NCBI RefSeq assembly: GCF_036172515.1
Contig: NZ_JAXKVW010000002.1
Coordinates: forward strand, 62,001 to 126,000
DNA length: 64,000 nucleotides
Direction of reading: 5' to 3'
Source: Flexistipes sp.
GTDB lineage: Bacteria; Chrysiogenota; Deferribacteres; Deferribacterales; Flexistipitaceae
The number at the start of each line of letters is the position of its first letter. Position 1 is the first letter of the stretch. The notes below the pieces were generated by a model. The model made no database searches and was not told the origin of the DNA. It saw nothing but the letters and a program-made list of their open reading frames with translations. Below are positions 43,199-52,598 of the stretch, piece after piece. The position numbers and the translations under genes were made by a program.

Positions 43199-43961
43199 AA
43201 GAAGCGGAGGGGTGAATTCCCCTCTGCTTATACTTTTTGTAGTATTATCAGGGCTGTTTCATTTTATCCTTGCCGGTATGATTGTATTTCCTTATTCAAA
43301 AAATCATCAGACTGCCCGCTCAATTGCAGTAAGTTTTTATAAAATAGACAATATTCAAAATTCCAAAAAAACGAAACAAGCGAAATCTGCAGGCATTGTT
43401 GATAAAGAAAGAATAAATAAAAAATCAATAAAGTCGGAGAAAGTTCATAAAGAGCCTAAAACTGAGAAACGTACCGAAAAAAAAATTGAGAAAAAGACAT
43501 CGGAAAAAGCAGGGAGTAATAGGAAAAAGGCAGAAGCTGATGAATATAAGACACCGACTAATAGTGAGAGCGGCAAAAAAGTAGTAGTTGAACGCAATTT
43601 GTCAAAACTAACGTTTAATAATGAAAGAAAGCGTGAAATAAGCCAAAGAAGCAGTCTTAAAGTGGTAAAAAACAGCTGGAACGATGAAGAAAAGAGTAAG
43701 TATCTGCAGCATATACGCAAAGAAATAACAAGCCGGATTGAATATCCTTCTATTGCAAAAAGAAGAGGACTTGAGGATAAAGTATTATTATCGTTTAAGA
43801 TCAGAAAAGACGGGACTCTGGGAGAAATTGAGATAGCAAAAGAAAGTTCTTATTCAATTTTGAACGATGCAGTGTTAAAAGCTGTTGAGAATGTTATTGT
43901 TACAGAGAAGCCTCAAGAAGAAATAGCAGTTAATATTCCGGTAAGTTTTACGTTAAAATGA
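43179..43961 (+). CDS. tonB: TonB-family energy transducer
   Basis: The 260-residue protein has a cytoplasmic start and one membrane helix (about residues 15-38), a long Lys/Glu-rich linker (about 55-150) in place of the usual Pro-rich spacer, and a C-terminal TonB domain (about 180-260) with Y-P-S-I-A-K-R-R-G and D-G-T-L. TonB couples proton motive force to outer-membrane receptors through ExbB and ExbD. Neither exb gene is in the window. The gene overlaps the receptor by 20 bases and ends nine bases inside the converging ccdA gene. It is presumably dedicated to this receptor. Confidence 0.85.
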   Translation: MLKSHSKRSGGVNSPLLILFVVLSGLFHFILAGMIVFPYSKNHQTARSIAVSFYKIDNIQNSKKTKQAKSAGIVDKERINKKSIKSEKVHKEPKTEKRTEKKIEKKTSEKAGSNRKKAEADEYKTPTNSESGKKVVVERNLSKLTFNNERKREISQRSSLKVVKNSWNDEEKSKYLQHIRKEITSRIEYPSIAKRRGLEDKVLLSFKIRKDGTLGEIEIAKESSYSILNDAVLKAVENVIVTEKPQEEIAVNIPVSFTLK

Positions 43962-44696
43962 GGATAGAAAAGGAAACCATCTTGTTAGATATGAAACAAT
44001 AACCGTTAATAAATCGGTGAGCATAAGCAGACCAATAACTATAAGCAAAATACCGGCAATTTTTTCCACGATTATCATTGTTTTACCCGCTTTCCTTATT
44101 CCACCTATTACAAAACCGAGTGCAAGAGCAGAAATTAAAAAAGGAATCCATAATCCAAGGGAATAAGTGAAAAGCAGCAACATTCCCTGTGAAACCGTTG
44201 CTTCCTGTGAAGCCATAGCGAGTATACCGCCGAGGATGGGGCCTATACAGGGTGTCCAGCCGAAAACAAAAGCCACACCGAGAAGGAAGGCTTCAATATA
44301 AAAAGGTCCCTTATTTTTTTTCTGATAGTTCCATTTTTTCTGATTTAATAACTTTTGGATTTTAAAGACACCCAGCATATGAAGACCAAGGATAATAACA
44401 ACAATCCCGGCAATTTTTGCCAAAACGCCTTTATATTCATTAAGCAGCTGCCCTATACTTGTGGCACTTGCACCCAGCATTACAAAAATCAGCGTAAAAC
44501 CCAAACCGAAAAAGACTGCTCCGAGAAAAGCTTTCAGGCGCGGGGCATGGCGCCCCCCTTTGGTGAGGGATTCTATACTTTCACCGGATATAAATGAGAT
44601 ATACCCCGGCAAAAGAGGGAGAACACATGGGGACAAAAATGAAAGTACTCCGGCAAAAAATGCACTGTAAAACGATAAATTTTCCATTGATTTCAA
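43953..44696 (-). CDS. ccdA: CcdA-type thiol-disulfide membrane transporter
   Basis: The 247-residue protein has six or more membrane helices and the two conserved cysteines of the DsbD transmembrane family: C in S-P-C-V-L-P-L-L-P-G-Y (about residue 23) and C in G-W-T-P-C-I-G-P (about residue 150). It passes reducing equivalents from cytoplasmic thioredoxin to the periplasm, where apocytochrome c cysteines are kept reduced for heme attachment. Its 3' end overlaps tonB on the opposite strand by nine bases. ccmE starts divergently about 115 bases away. Confidence 0.92.
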   Translation of the reverse strand: MKSMENLSFYSAFFAGVLSFLSPCVLPLLPGYISFISGESIESLTKGGRHAPRLKAFLGAVFFGLGFTLIFVMLGASATSIGQLLNEYKGVLAKIAGIVVIILGLHMLGVFKIQKLLNQKKWNYQKKNKGPFYIEAFLLGVAFVFGWTPCIGPILGGILAMASQEATVSQGMLLLFTYSLGLWIPFLISALALGFVIGGIRKAGKTMIIVEKIAGILLIVIGLLMLTDLLTVIVSYLTRWFPFLSSF

Positions 44697-44810
44697 ACTT
44701 TTTTATTGTATTTTTATCTTACAATGTGTAAGAGAATTCATTATTTATGTCAAGCAATAACATAATGTTTTGCATATATTTGAATAGGTCAATATAAAGG
44801 AGTGATAGTT

Positions 44811-45215
44811 ATGAAAAAGAGTAAGTTTTTAATAGCCGGGCTTATTGTTGTAGCAGCAGTGGGTTATCTGATAATTTCCGGTTTTAATTCCAGCAGTGTT
44901 TACTACCTTGAGGTTAGCGAATTGGTGAAAAAACCTTCTGCTTATTCTGAAAAAGGTCTGAGGGTAAGTGGTGATGTAAAAAACGGTACTGTACAAAAGG
45001 ATGTGGTTAATCAGCATTTGGAATTTGTTATGTCTGACAAAAAAGGATCTGAAATAAATGTTGTATATAATGGAATAATCCCCGATGCTTTTAATGAAGA
45101 TGTACAGGTTATTATTGAAGGTGAGTATTCCAAGAAAACGAATACTTTTAAAGCCAGAACCCTGTTGGCAAAATGCCCATCAAAATACGAAGCTAAAGTT
45201 GAGAAAAAATCGTAA
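44811..45215 (+). CDS. ccmE: Cytochrome c maturation heme chaperone CcmE, Cys-type
   Basis: The 134-residue protein has an N-terminal membrane anchor (about residues 5-23) and a periplasmic OB fold. Near the C-terminus the usual heme-binding H-D-E-K-Y reads C-P-S-K-Y, so C122 replaces the histidine that covalently holds heme, with Y126 retained. This C-x-x-x-Y form is known from archaea and some sulfate reducers and typically accompanies a System I variant lacking CcmH. AAGGAG precedes the ATG at 44811. A terminator follows. It is needed for the NarC-like cytochrome and other c-type hemes. Confidence 0.9.
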   Translation: MKKSKFLIAGLIVVAAVGYLIISGFNSSSVYYLEVSELVKKPSAYSEKGLRVSGDVKNGTVQKDVVNQHLEFVMSDKKGSEINVVYNGIIPDAFNEDVQVIIEGEYSKKTNTFKARTLLAKCPSKYEAKVEKKS

Positions 45216-45248
45216 CGATTATATAAAATTTCTGTAAAGTTACTTTTA

Positions 45249-45283
45249 AAAGAGGGCACTTGAGTCAGTGCCCTCTTTTTTTA
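45249..45283 (+). terminator. Rho-independent terminator after ccmE
   Basis: AAGAGGGCAC and GTGCCCTCTT form a 10-bp stem around TTGAGTCA and are followed by seven or more T. Confidence 0.92.
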
Positions 45284-45475
45284 TACCAGATACAACAAAA
45301 GTGTAATGGCTAAAATGCGCAGGAGATTGCTTCAATGCCCAAACTTGCCGGATAACTGGACGGGGCGGTTCGCAATGTCCCCGAAAAAGTCAAAGCTCGC
45401 CCTGTTGATAAATGGCTACTTTATTCTCATGATAAGTTAGAAGATTATTTACATGAGGAGCAATTGTCACAAGAG
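45284..45475 (+). pseudogene. Possible gene remnant or REP-like repeat
   Basis: Between ccmE and the sensor gene, GGAGATTGCTTC...CGCAATG resembles widespread REP-type repeats and similar words at 2.77 and 3.67 kb. A plus-strand frame broken by a TAA at about 45349-45351 reads M-P-K-L-A-G, then L-D-G-A-V-R-N-V-P-E-K-V and K-W-L-L-Y-S-H-D-K-L-E-D-Y-L-H-E-E, which looks protein-like. It may be a decayed gene fragment. No start site or family was recognised. Confidence 0.3.
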
Positions 45476-45478
45476 AAG

Positions 45479-45498
45479 AAGCCCCCGGCCGGGGGCTT
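45479..45498 (-). terminator. Terminator downstream of the sensor gene
   Basis: AAGCCCCCGGCCGGGGGCTT is a perfect GC-rich palindrome. Read on the minus strand, it follows the sensor stop and precedes TTCTTCTCTTG. The T tract is interrupted, so efficiency is uncertain. Confidence 0.6.
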
Positions 45499-45537
45499 AA
45501 AGGTAATTATAATTCTGTTTAGTGAAAAATGGAAGTT

Positions 45538-46350
45538 TTACTTCATAAGTTTTTTAATGCTTATTCTCAATCGTTCGATTGCGTTAGACAGTGCTCCTAT
45601 TTCGTCCTCCCTTTCTGTGGCTGTAGATATCGAAATATCGCCTGTACTTATTTTTTCAGCTCTGTCCGTTAGTTGTTTAATCGGTTTTGTAACTATATTT
45701 GATAAGATAAGTATCAGGGATACGAGTACAATAATAAGTGTCGATATGCCAAAAATTCCGAAATAGATTCTAGAACTCTTGATTTCCTTTAATGTATCCT
45801 GAATGGGAATTGTAATGCTTATTCCGCCGTTAATGTCTCCTACGGTGTATTCCGGATGGCATTTTATGCAAAACTCTTTTGTAACCATAGGTTTTATATA
45901 TCTGAGAACCTTGTCTTTTTTATTTATTTTGTAAATTTCCGTATCTGTTCCCTTTGTTTTAAACTGCATAAGAGCCTGGGTTTCGAATGCATCTGCTTTG
46001 TTGCGTTTTTTTATGGGATAGGGACTGACAACTTTAAAGTTATACATGTTGTTACCCACAGCTTGCTCTGATAAATCACCGAGCACAATGGAAGTATTTT
46101 TTCTGCCGAAATTTCCTTCTTTTAAAATGAAGTCGTCACCTTTTGGATTTTTTATCCAAATTCCCCTGTGTTTGCCGATGTAAGTTTTTAGGAAACTCAG
46201 CTGCTGATACAATAACTGTGCCTGCTTAATCTTTTGCTGCCATGCATTTTCCCTTAGTTTCGCATCGAGAAAAAAGCTGAAAAACAAAAAAACCAGTACT
46301 AAAACCACCGTAATGATTGCGTTAACTTTCGCCTGAATTGATTTAAACAT
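45538..46350 (-). CDS. Membrane heme-type sensor: DUF3365 domain with CxxCH, plus HAMP
   Basis: The 270-residue protein has a membrane helix (about 10-28), a periplasmic domain of the DUF3365 (Tll0287-like) type to about residue 185, a second helix (about 196-218), and a HAMP domain to the end (T-K-P-I-K-Q-L-T-D-R-A). The motif F-C-I-K-C-H-P-E-Y within the sensor domain is a c-type heme-binding CxxCH. No kinase, cyclase or methyl-accepting output follows HAMP, so signalling must pass to another protein, perhaps the product of the gene immediately upstream, which ends one base before this start. Redox, O2 or NO sensing is inferred. Confidence 0.78.
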   Translation of the reverse strand: MFKSIQAKVNAIITVVLVLVFLFFSFFLDAKLRENAWQQKIKQAQLLYQQLSFLKTYIGKHRGIWIKNPKGDDFILKEGNFGRKNTSIVLGDLSEQAVGNNMYNFKVVSPYPIKKRNKADAFETQALMQFKTKGTDTEIYKINKKDKVLRYIKPMVTKEFCIKCHPEYTVGDINGGISITIPIQDTLKEIKSSRIYFGIFGISTLIIVLVSLILILSNIVTKPIKQLTDRAEKISTGDISISTATEREDEIGALSNAIERLRISIKKLMK

Positions 46351-46835
46351 TAGCCTTCCTCCTTCATTGAATTAAATATTTTCTCTTTCATGTTGTTAAT
46401 AAAAATTTCCCTGTTCTTTTTTGTTTCGATTTCTTCTGCCACCCGTTCCACTGTTTTCAGCATATCCTCTTTGGTGCTGAAAGTGTACTTTTCCTTTAAT
46501 TCTCTAATGATGGCATTGGCTACCGGGCCTATTTGACGGGCAAGTTCCTTCTGAAGGCAGTCGAAAAAGCCTTCGCACTCGACAGGTGCTTCAAGATCTT
46601 CAGAATTGTCGTCAGTGACGTTTTCCCCCGGTTCTTCAAAATCAATGCAGCCTTTTTGTTTTAAAAGCTTCAGCCTCTCCATACATTCTTCTCTGCTGAA
46701 ATGAGAACTTTCAGCAAGGTTGTCAAAGTCTTTTTGTCCGTCTACCAGAATAAAAAGTCTGCGGAGCTTGAGGTCTTTTTCCGAGAATTCCTTAAGGGAA
46801 ATTTTTTTAACAGGTACTTTTGTTTTGCCGGACAT
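46350..46835 (-). CDS. Small cytoplasmic protein, partner of the heme sensor, function unknown
   Basis: The 161-residue soluble protein begins near the previous operon boundary with TAAGGAGGG before the ATG. Residues about 20-70 resemble a winged-helix-like fold (L-R-R-L-F-I-L-V-D-G-Q-K-D-F). Residues about 95-160 are helical, with C-L-Q-K-E-L-A-R-Q-I-G-P-V-A-N, resembling the C-terminal domain found in some delta-proteobacterial signalling proteins. It overlaps the sensor gene by one base. A signalling or DNA-contact role is possible but unproven. Confidence 0.6.
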   Translation of the reverse strand: MSGKTKVPVKKISLKEFSEKDLKLRRLFILVDGQKDFDNLAESSHFSREECMERLKLLKQKGCIDFEEPGENVTDDNSEDLEAPVECEGFFDCLQKELARQIGPVANAIIRELKEKYTFSTKEDMLKTVERVAEEIETKKNREIFINNMKEKIFNSMKEEG

Positions 46836-46949
46836 ATAGCCCTCCTTAATAAAGTGTTATAAAGAAACCTTTAAATTTGATGGTATTAACCAAACATTTT
46901 AAAATGCTTTAAGCCGGACAATTACCAGCAAAAGTAAAATAAAAAATGT

Positions 46950-47420
46950 TTATATGAAAAACTGCTCGAACTTCAGCAGCCTCTCTTTTAACCTCAACCC
47001 TGAAGAAAAGCCTCCTATATTATTTTTGCCCACCACCCGGTGGCATGGAATAATTAAGGCAAAAGCATTTGACTTCATCAAAGTGCCGGCGGGTCTTGCT
47101 GCCCTTGGTTTCCCTGCTTTTTCTGCAAGTGTTGAGTAGGTAATAGTTTGTCCTATAGGTATTTTTGATAAAACGGAATAAATATTGTAAGCAAAATCAG
47201 ACATTCTTCGAAAGTTGAGAACAGACAAGTCAATCCCAGGATTATTTTCATAGTTGTCAAGAATGTGCAGTATTTTTTGCTGTTGTTTAGTACTTATATT
47301 ATTTGACAGCAGGGCATTTTCAGGTGAAGATGAAAAACTTACAGAGTCAAGATTATTGTTATAATCGTTGAAACTGAGCTTAAGATTTACTATACTTCTG
47401 AAGTTATAATAAAGGTCCAT
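46950..47420 (-). CDS. ogt: Methylated-DNA-protein-cysteine S-methyltransferase
   Basis: The 156-residue protein carries the acceptor motif I-P-C-H-R-V-V (about residues 126-132) and the downstream G-G-F-S-S-G, diagnostic of Ogt/AGT. It transfers the methyl group from O6-methylguanine to its own cysteine in a suicidal repair reaction. The N-terminal part is poorly conserved, as is normal. The gene is not tightly linked to its neighbours; rsmB ends about 80 bases upstream. Confidence 0.93.
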   Translation of the reverse strand: MDLYYNFRSIVNLKLSFNDYNNNLDSVSFSSSPENALLSNNISTKQQQKILHILDNYENNPGIDLSVLNFRRMSDFAYNIYSVLSKIPIGQTITYSTLAEKAGKPRAARPAGTLMKSNAFALIIPCHRVVGKNNIGGFSSGLRLKERLLKFEQFFI

Positions 47421-47501
47421 TTGTACTCTTGAATAAATAAAATTATGTTACCTGATTACGATTATAAAGAATATTATGAGATTTTCAAATATAAAAAGAG
47501 G

Positions 47502-48683
47502 CTAAGCTGTATTTTTTAACAATGCTGCAAAAAAACCGTCTGTAAGTGTCTTGTGAGGCAGGGTATAATAAAATTTGTCCCAAAAGAAATCTGAGGGTAT
47601 ATAATGAACATCCGGTGTCAAAATTTTAAAATTTGGGTTTGAGTCTATAAACTTATTGATAACATCAATACCCTCTTCTGCTTCAAGCGAACAGACGCTG
47701 TAAAGAATGTAACCACCGTGTGTGACAAGCTGCGAAGCTTTTTCCAAAAATTTGTTCTGGTAAGAAGCCATCTTTTTAATGTCTTCTCTTGTTCTGAGCC
47801 AGCGTATTTCCGGATGCCTTTTCATTGTCCCAAGACCGGTACAAGGTGCATCCAGAAGGATCAAGTCAAATTTTTCCTGATTTTTCAGATTAAAATTTAA
47901 AAAGTCTTCATTTATTATTCTGACATTATCAGCATTATATTTTTTTACATTGTGAGCGAGAATATCAGACCTTTTGCTGTCTTTTTCCAAAGCGGTGATT
48001 TTTGCATTGGGGTGTAGTTGTGATAGTACAAGAGTTTTCCCCCCGGGTGCTGCGCATGCATCCATAATGGAGGAAGCTCTGATATTACCGCTAAGCATGG
48101 GAATATAAAATGAAGCCAAATCCATTGGATAAGAGCGGTTTGTATTCTTTATGTAAGGCTCCGGTGTCAGGCTGTCCAGGTTTATTGAATGAAATTCAGG
48201 GCTTTTGTTTAAAAAATTTAAGAAATAATCCAGCTCACTGTCATTGGAAAATAAGTTAGACCACTTTTGTACAAACCAATCCGGGAAGTTTTCTTTTATC
48301 GAGTACGATTGAATAAGTACTTCTCTGTTGCGGGCTATATTCCTCAGTGTAGCATTTATAAATTTTTTCAAATATACAGGGGCTAACTTTACTGTTTCAT
48401 TAATACATGCATAATCAGGGATATCGTCCATAAAAAAAATCTGTGACGTTCCGAGGACAAGAAGTGATTTAGCTTTTTTATCTTTAAGGTTTTTTGTGTG
48501 TTCAGTCAGTATTCTTTCAATAAAGCCGAGGTTTCTGAAAATATTGAAATAAATCTTTCTGTAAATACGCTGATATCCGCTGTCTTCGAAAAAGTCTTCT
48601 TCCAGATATGAGGAGCCGTTGTGCTGTGAATTGTAGAAAGAAAGAAGGAGGCTTAAAAGCCTCCTTCTGAATTTATCAGGCAT
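47502..48683 (-). CDS. rsmB: 16S rRNA m5C methyltransferase, RsmB/Sun family
   Basis: The 393-residue protein has an N-terminal NusB-like helical domain (about residues 1-140) and a SAM-dependent methyltransferase domain. The latter shows [10 protein letters not shown] (about residue 210) and the two m5C catalytic cysteines in D-A-P-C-T-G-L-G and Y-S-V-C-S-L. It methylates a cytosine in 16S rRNA. Its start overlaps the htpX stop by eight bases. The order fmt, DUF116, htpX, rsmB on one strand is typical of this gene neighbourhood. Confidence 0.93.
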   Translation of the reverse strand: MPDKFRRRLLSLLLSFYNSQHNGSSYLEEDFFEDSGYQRIYRKIYFNIFRNLGFIERILTEHTKNLKDKKAKSLLVLGTSQIFFMDDIPDYACINETVKLAPVYLKKFINATLRNIARNREVLIQSYSIKENFPDWFVQKWSNLFSNDSELDYFLNFLNKSPEFHSINLDSLTPEPYIKNTNRSYPMDLASFYIPMLSGNIRASSIMDACAAPGGKTLVLSQLHPNAKITALEKDSKRSDILAHNVKKYNADNVRIINEDFLNFNLKNQEKFDLILLDAPCTGLGTMKRHPEIRWLRTREDIKKMASYQNKFLEKASQLVTHGGYILYSVCSLEAEEGIDVINKFIDSNPNFKILTPDVHYIPSDFFWDKFYYTLPHKTLTDGFFAALLKNTA

Positions 48684-49524
48684 ATGCCATATTTTCGAGA
48701 CGTTTAATCCTTTCTTCCACCGGAGGGTGTGTCGAAAAAAGATTTGCTAAATTTTTTCCTTTAAGTGGATTCATTATAAGCATATGGGTGGTTGCTGCAT
48801 TGGCTTTCATTGGGGTTTTCTGTACTCCTGCTGAGATCTTTCTCAATGCACTTGCCAATGCTTGAGGATTGCCGCATAAGCTTGCACCTTTCTGATCAGC
48901 CAGATATTCTCTTGATCTGGATATAGCCATTTGCACCATCATTGCTGCCAAAGGGGCCACAATCATTGCAATAATTATTCCTGCTATACCGAGTGGATTG
49001 TCTTCATCATCTCCCATACCGAAAATAAGCGCCCATTGAGCCCAGTCGGCTAACATCATAATAGCACCGGCAATGGTTGCTGCCAATGTGCCTATAAGGA
49101 TATCTCTGCCGTGTACATGTGCCATTTCATGAGCCAATACACCTTCCAGCTCATCAGCAGTGAGTAACTCTTTGAGGCCGGTTGTTACGGCCACTGCTGC
49201 GTGTTTTGGATTTCTGCCCGTTGCAAAGGCATTAGGTGAGGGGTTCTGGATTATATAAACTTTTGGCATCGGCAGCTGTCCTTTTGTTGCCAGTCTCTGT
49301 ACAATACTGTAAAGTTCCGGAGCTTCACTTTCGGTTACCGGTTTCGCTTTGTACATTTTCAAAACCATCTTATCACTGAACCAGTATGTGAAAAAATTTA
49401 TACCCATAGCTATAACAAAAGCTATGATCATGCCGGTTCTCCCGGCCAGGATTCCTCCCAGACCTATGAAGAGAACCATCAACAGTACCATAAAAAATAC
49501 TGTTTTCATTGAGTTCGTGTTCAT
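48676..49524 (-). CDS. htpX: Membrane zinc metalloprotease
   Basis: The 282-residue protein has two N-terminal membrane helices (about 7-45), the zinc-binding H-E-M-A-H (in V-L-A-H-E-M-A-H-V) near residue 137, a further hydrophobic region, and the third-ligand glutamate in S-R-E-Y-L-A-D near residue 213. It cleaves misfolded membrane proteins on the cytoplasmic side and works with other quality-control proteases. GAGGAG precedes the start, and it overlaps rsmB. It is in a run of genes with fmt and DUF116. Confidence 0.95.
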   Translation of the reverse strand: MNTNSMKTVFFMVLLMVLFIGLGGILAGRTGMIIAFVIAMGINFFTYWFSDKMVLKMYKAKPVTESEAPELYSIVQRLATKGQLPMPKVYIIQNPSPNAFATGRNPKHAAVAVTTGLKELLTADELEGVLAHEMAHVHGRDILIGTLAATIAGAIMMLADWAQWALIFGMGDDEDNPLGIAGIIIAMIVAPLAAMMVQMAISRSREYLADQKGASLCGNPQALASALRKISAGVQKTPMKANAATTHMLIMNPLKGKNLANLFSTHPPVEERIKRLENMAYA

Positions 49525-49534
49525 TGTTCCTCCT

Positions 49535-50320
49535 CTACACTTCCCGCCTGCCGGCGGGTGATATATTTAAAAGTTTTATTATTTCCTCAATAAGATCCAC
49601 ATCCACCATTGTGTTTATACAAGGTCCGTTTGGCCTGGTGTTAAAAACTCCGAGAACGGGCAGTGGATATGTATCCAAAACACCACTCAGCAGGTCCCTT
49701 TCGCAAGCCACAGCCAGAATGACATCAGGACGTTTTTCTTTTATCAAACGTCTGGCAATGGTTCCGCCTGTGGCTACTTTCATTGTTAAATTATACTTTT
49801 CTGCAATTTTTGCAAGACCTCCTATATCGCATCTGCCACATTTCTTGCATATTAAGATATCCTTTGTGATTTTTAGTTCACAATCTTCCAGCTGAATACA
49901 ATGAGGCAGCAGTACAAGAAGATCTTTTACAGTTTTTTTATTGAGATACTCCATTACAAGTTCGTTATTTATTGCTATAAAAGATCGGGTTATCCTGTCT
50001 TTATCAAGATGTAAGAGTTTTGAAACTTTTATTACAAGAGGAAAAAGAAGTTTATTCAGCGGGCCGCGCAGTTTTGAGGCAATTTTGGACTGTTTACCCG
50101 ATATCATCGTAAAAACAAGCACTAAAACAGAAAAAAGTAAAAAAACTCCGAAAGCGAGTATCAGAAGTGTGAAAATATTTCCGGCAAATTTTGATATGGA
50201 GTCTAAGCCTTTATAGGATATATACCAGAATAAGCCTGTCAGTACAACCAGTGTTGAGCCTACTATCGACAGAAGTATTATAAAGAGCCGTTTTTTTTCC
50301 GGTTTTAACCTATTGTCCAA
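49535..50320 (-). CDS. DUF116 membrane protein
   Basis: The 261-residue protein has two N-terminal membrane helices (about residues 12-75) and a C-terminal soluble DUF116 domain with several cysteines: L-P-H-C-I-Q, C-K-K-C-G-R-C and [10 protein letters not shown]. The cysteines may bind a metal or Fe-S cluster. The family's function is unknown, but genes for it commonly lie between fmt and rsmB, as here, suggesting a link to translation initiation or to regulation of that operon. It overlaps fmt by 11 bases. Confidence 0.87.
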   Translation of the reverse strand: MDNRLKPEKKRLFIILLSIVGSTLVVLTGLFWYISYKGLDSISKFAGNIFTLLILAFGVFLLFSVLVLVFTMISGKQSKIASKLRGPLNKLLFPLVIKVSKLLHLDKDRITRSFIAINNELVMEYLNKKTVKDLLVLLPHCIQLEDCELKITKDILICKKCGRCDIGGLAKIAEKYNLTMKVATGGTIARRLIKEKRPDVILAVACERDLLSGVLDTYPLPVLGVFNTRPNGPCINTMVDVDLIEEIIKLLNISPAGRREV

Positions 50321-51242
50321 GTCTTATACCCTTTTCTAATTTATTCCCGGAGAGAAAGTTTTTAACTGTTGTACGTTTTTTCCCTTCCATCTGCAGCTCC
50401 AGTATCCGAAGGCAATCTTTACCGCATTTAACAGTAAAAGATTCTTTGTTAATTTCAATTATTGCCCCGGCTTCATGGGAAGATTCAATATTTTGGACAA
50501 CCTCAGCTTTAAAAAGTTTTATCATTTTACCATTGATATAGGAAAAAGCCGATGGCCAGGGTTGAAATCCTCTGATTTGTCTTTCTATCTGCGATGCACT
50601 TTCTGACCAGTCTATAAGCCCGTCTTTTTTCTTGATAACAGGAGCGTAACTGCTTAAACGGTGGTTTTGCGGTCTGGGCTGTATATGTTCAAAGTTTATC
50701 AGTGTTTTTACAATTAATTCAGCGCCGAGTTCCGACAGTTCTTCTGACAGCTCAATGCTGTTTTTTAAATCGATTTCTACTGATTTCTGGAGCAATATGT
50801 CCCCCTCATCCAGTCCCTCGGACATGAGCATTGTTGTAACCCCTGTATGCTCTTCACCATTAACGACAGCCCAGTTAACCGGTGCCGCTCCCCTGTATTT
50901 TGGCAGAAGCGAAAAATGCACATTTATCGGGGCATATTTGGCGGAATTGAGAATGTTATTCGGCAAAATCCTGCCGTATGCCACCACTACCAAAAAATCT
51001 GGCTCAATATGGGAGATTTTCTGCACCAGCTCATTGTTATTTTTTAATGTTAAAGGCTGATAAACTTCAACTCCGGCTTTTTCGGCAAATTCTTTTACCG
51101 GTGGAGGTGCAAGCTTTTTGCCTCTGCCTTTGGGTTTATCCGGCTGGCATATAACAAGAGGAATATTTATTTCAGGGTGGTTTACCAGCCTTTCGAGAGG
51201 TTTTATGGCAATGCCGGGAGTCCCCATATATATAACTTTCAT
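50310..51242 (-). CDS. fmt: Methionyl-tRNA formyltransferase
   Basis: The 310-residue enzyme formylates initiator Met-tRNA using 10-formyl-tetrahydrofolate. The start at 51242 (M-K-V-I-Y-M-G-T-P) has GGAGT upstream; a longer frame to 51287 is less likely. Motifs include N-V-H-F-S-L-L-P-K-Y-R-G-A-A-P (about residue 108) and, earlier in the chain, Q-P-D-K-P-K-G-R. The usual partner def (deformylase) is not adjacent. It overlaps DUF116. Confidence 0.95.
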   Translation of the reverse strand: MKVIYMGTPGIAIKPLERLVNHPEINIPLVICQPDKPKGRGKKLAPPPVKEFAEKAGVEVYQPLTLKNNNELVQKISHIEPDFLVVVAYGRILPNNILNSAKYAPINVHFSLLPKYRGAAPVNWAVVNGEEHTGVTTMLMSEGLDEGDILLQKSVEIDLKNSIELSEELSELGAELIVKTLINFEHIQPRPQNHRLSSYAPVIKKKDGLIDWSESASQIERQIRGFQPWPSAFSYINGKMIKLFKAEVVQNIESSHEAGAIIEINKESFTVKCGKDCLRILELQMEGKKRTTVKNFLSGNKLEKGIRLGQ

Positions 51243-51319
51243 TTTTACTCCTTGAAATGCGGCTGTTATGGACAGGTGAGGGTGCATGTTTCAACCCTCA
51301 CCTATAAACAATAATGATG

Positions 51320-52549
51320 TTAGAATATAAAATCTTCTTCAGAAAGTCTTTTTTTGATTTCTCCGATTATTCTTTCTTCCTCATCAAGGGATTCGGCTTC
51401 AAAAGTTGCACTGAATCTCAGGAAATTTCCGGCGTCATCCCATGGAACAGAAGATATATATTTTTCTCTGATCATAAAATCGCAGAATTCTTCAGCATTG
51501 TTGAATTTCTTGCCGCTTTTTGTTCCTTTTGGTATCTCAAAGTACAAATAAAATGTGCCTTTGGGCTGATTCACGTAAAAACCCATATCTGAAAGTATTT
51601 CCGACAGTTTGGAAAGACGCCTTTTGTATTTTTCCCTTGTTTTGTCTATGAGTTCCGGATGCTGCAGAGCGTATGCTCCTGCTTTCTGAATGGGAATAAA
51701 CTGACCTGAGTCATAATTGTCTTTTACTGTGGCAAATGCTTTAACAAGCGTCTCATTGCCGCAAACAAATGCCAGTCTCCAGCCTGTCATGTTAAATGAT
51801 TTTGAAAGAGAATGAATTTCTATTCCAACATCTTTGGCGCCTTCAACTGAAAGAAAAGAAGGCTGCTTTTCACCGTAGGTAAGTTCTATATACGCAGCAT
51901 CGTGGACAACAGCTATATTGTTTTCTTTGGCAAACGTTACAACCTTTTCAAAAAAGTCTTTACCTGCTACCGCTCCGGTGGGATTGTTGGGGTAGTTTAA
52001 ATAGAGCAGTTTGGCTTTTTTTCTTATATCTTCGGGAATTGCATCCAAATCGGGGAGAAAATTGTTTTCTTTTGTAAGGGGGAGGGTATAAATATCACCT
52101 CCGAGGTATTTTGTAAGGCTGCCTGTTACAGGATAACCCGGTACCGTCATTAAAGATATATCACCAGGATTTATCAGGGTGAAAGGTATCATTGCCAGCC
52201 CTGGTTTTGATCCGATGCTGTGGTTCACTTCACTTACCGGATCTATATCAACGTTAAAGCGTTTTTTCATATAGTCTGCCGCTACATCTTTGAACTCCTG
52301 TATACCGTTGTCCGAATAAAATCTGTTTTCCTTTTTGTCCACTTCTTTTTTTAGGATATCTGCGATTTCAGCAGGTGCTTTATCATCAGGTTCTCCCACA
52401 CCCATATCGATCAATTCGGCAGAGGGATCTTTTTCCATCGCCGCCTTTTTAGCTCTCTTTATTTTTTCAAACTTGTAGATTTTCGTGTCTTTGCCGAACA
52501 TATTGCCTCCGAGTCTTTCGGCAATCATGTTTTGCATAAATTTACTCAT
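51320..52549 (-). CDS. dapL: LL-diaminopimelate aminotransferase
   Basis: The 409-residue protein has the class I/II aminotransferase fold, with D-M-G-V-G-E-P-D (about residue 48), L-N-Y-P-N-N-P-T-G, and the PLP lysine in S-L-S-K-S-F-N-M-T-G-W-R (about residue 249). DapL converts tetrahydrodipicolinate directly to LL-diaminopimelate, bypassing the acylated lysine pathways, and is found in several deeply branching phyla. GGAGG precedes the start. The CDF gene lies upstream on the same strand and fmt downstream. Confidence 0.93.
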   Translation of the reverse strand: MSKFMQNMIAERLGGNMFGKDTKIYKFEKIKRAKKAAMEKDPSAELIDMGVGEPDDKAPAEIADILKKEVDKKENRFYSDNGIQEFKDVAADYMKKRFNVDIDPVSEVNHSIGSKPGLAMIPFTLINPGDISLMTVPGYPVTGSLTKYLGGDIYTLPLTKENNFLPDLDAIPEDIRKKAKLLYLNYPNNPTGAVAGKDFFEKVVTFAKENNIAVVHDAAYIELTYGEKQPSFLSVEGAKDVGIEIHSLSKSFNMTGWRLAFVCGNETLVKAFATVKDNYDSGQFIPIQKAGAYALQHPELIDKTREKYKRRLSKLSEILSDMGFYVNQPKGTFYLYFEIPKGTKSGKKFNNAEEFCDFMIREKYISSVPWDDAGNFLRFSATFEAESLDEEERIIGEIKKRLSEEDFIF

Positions 52550-52598
52550 GTTTTCCTCCGTTTTTTTGTTTTATGTAAAATTGCATTAATTTCAACTT

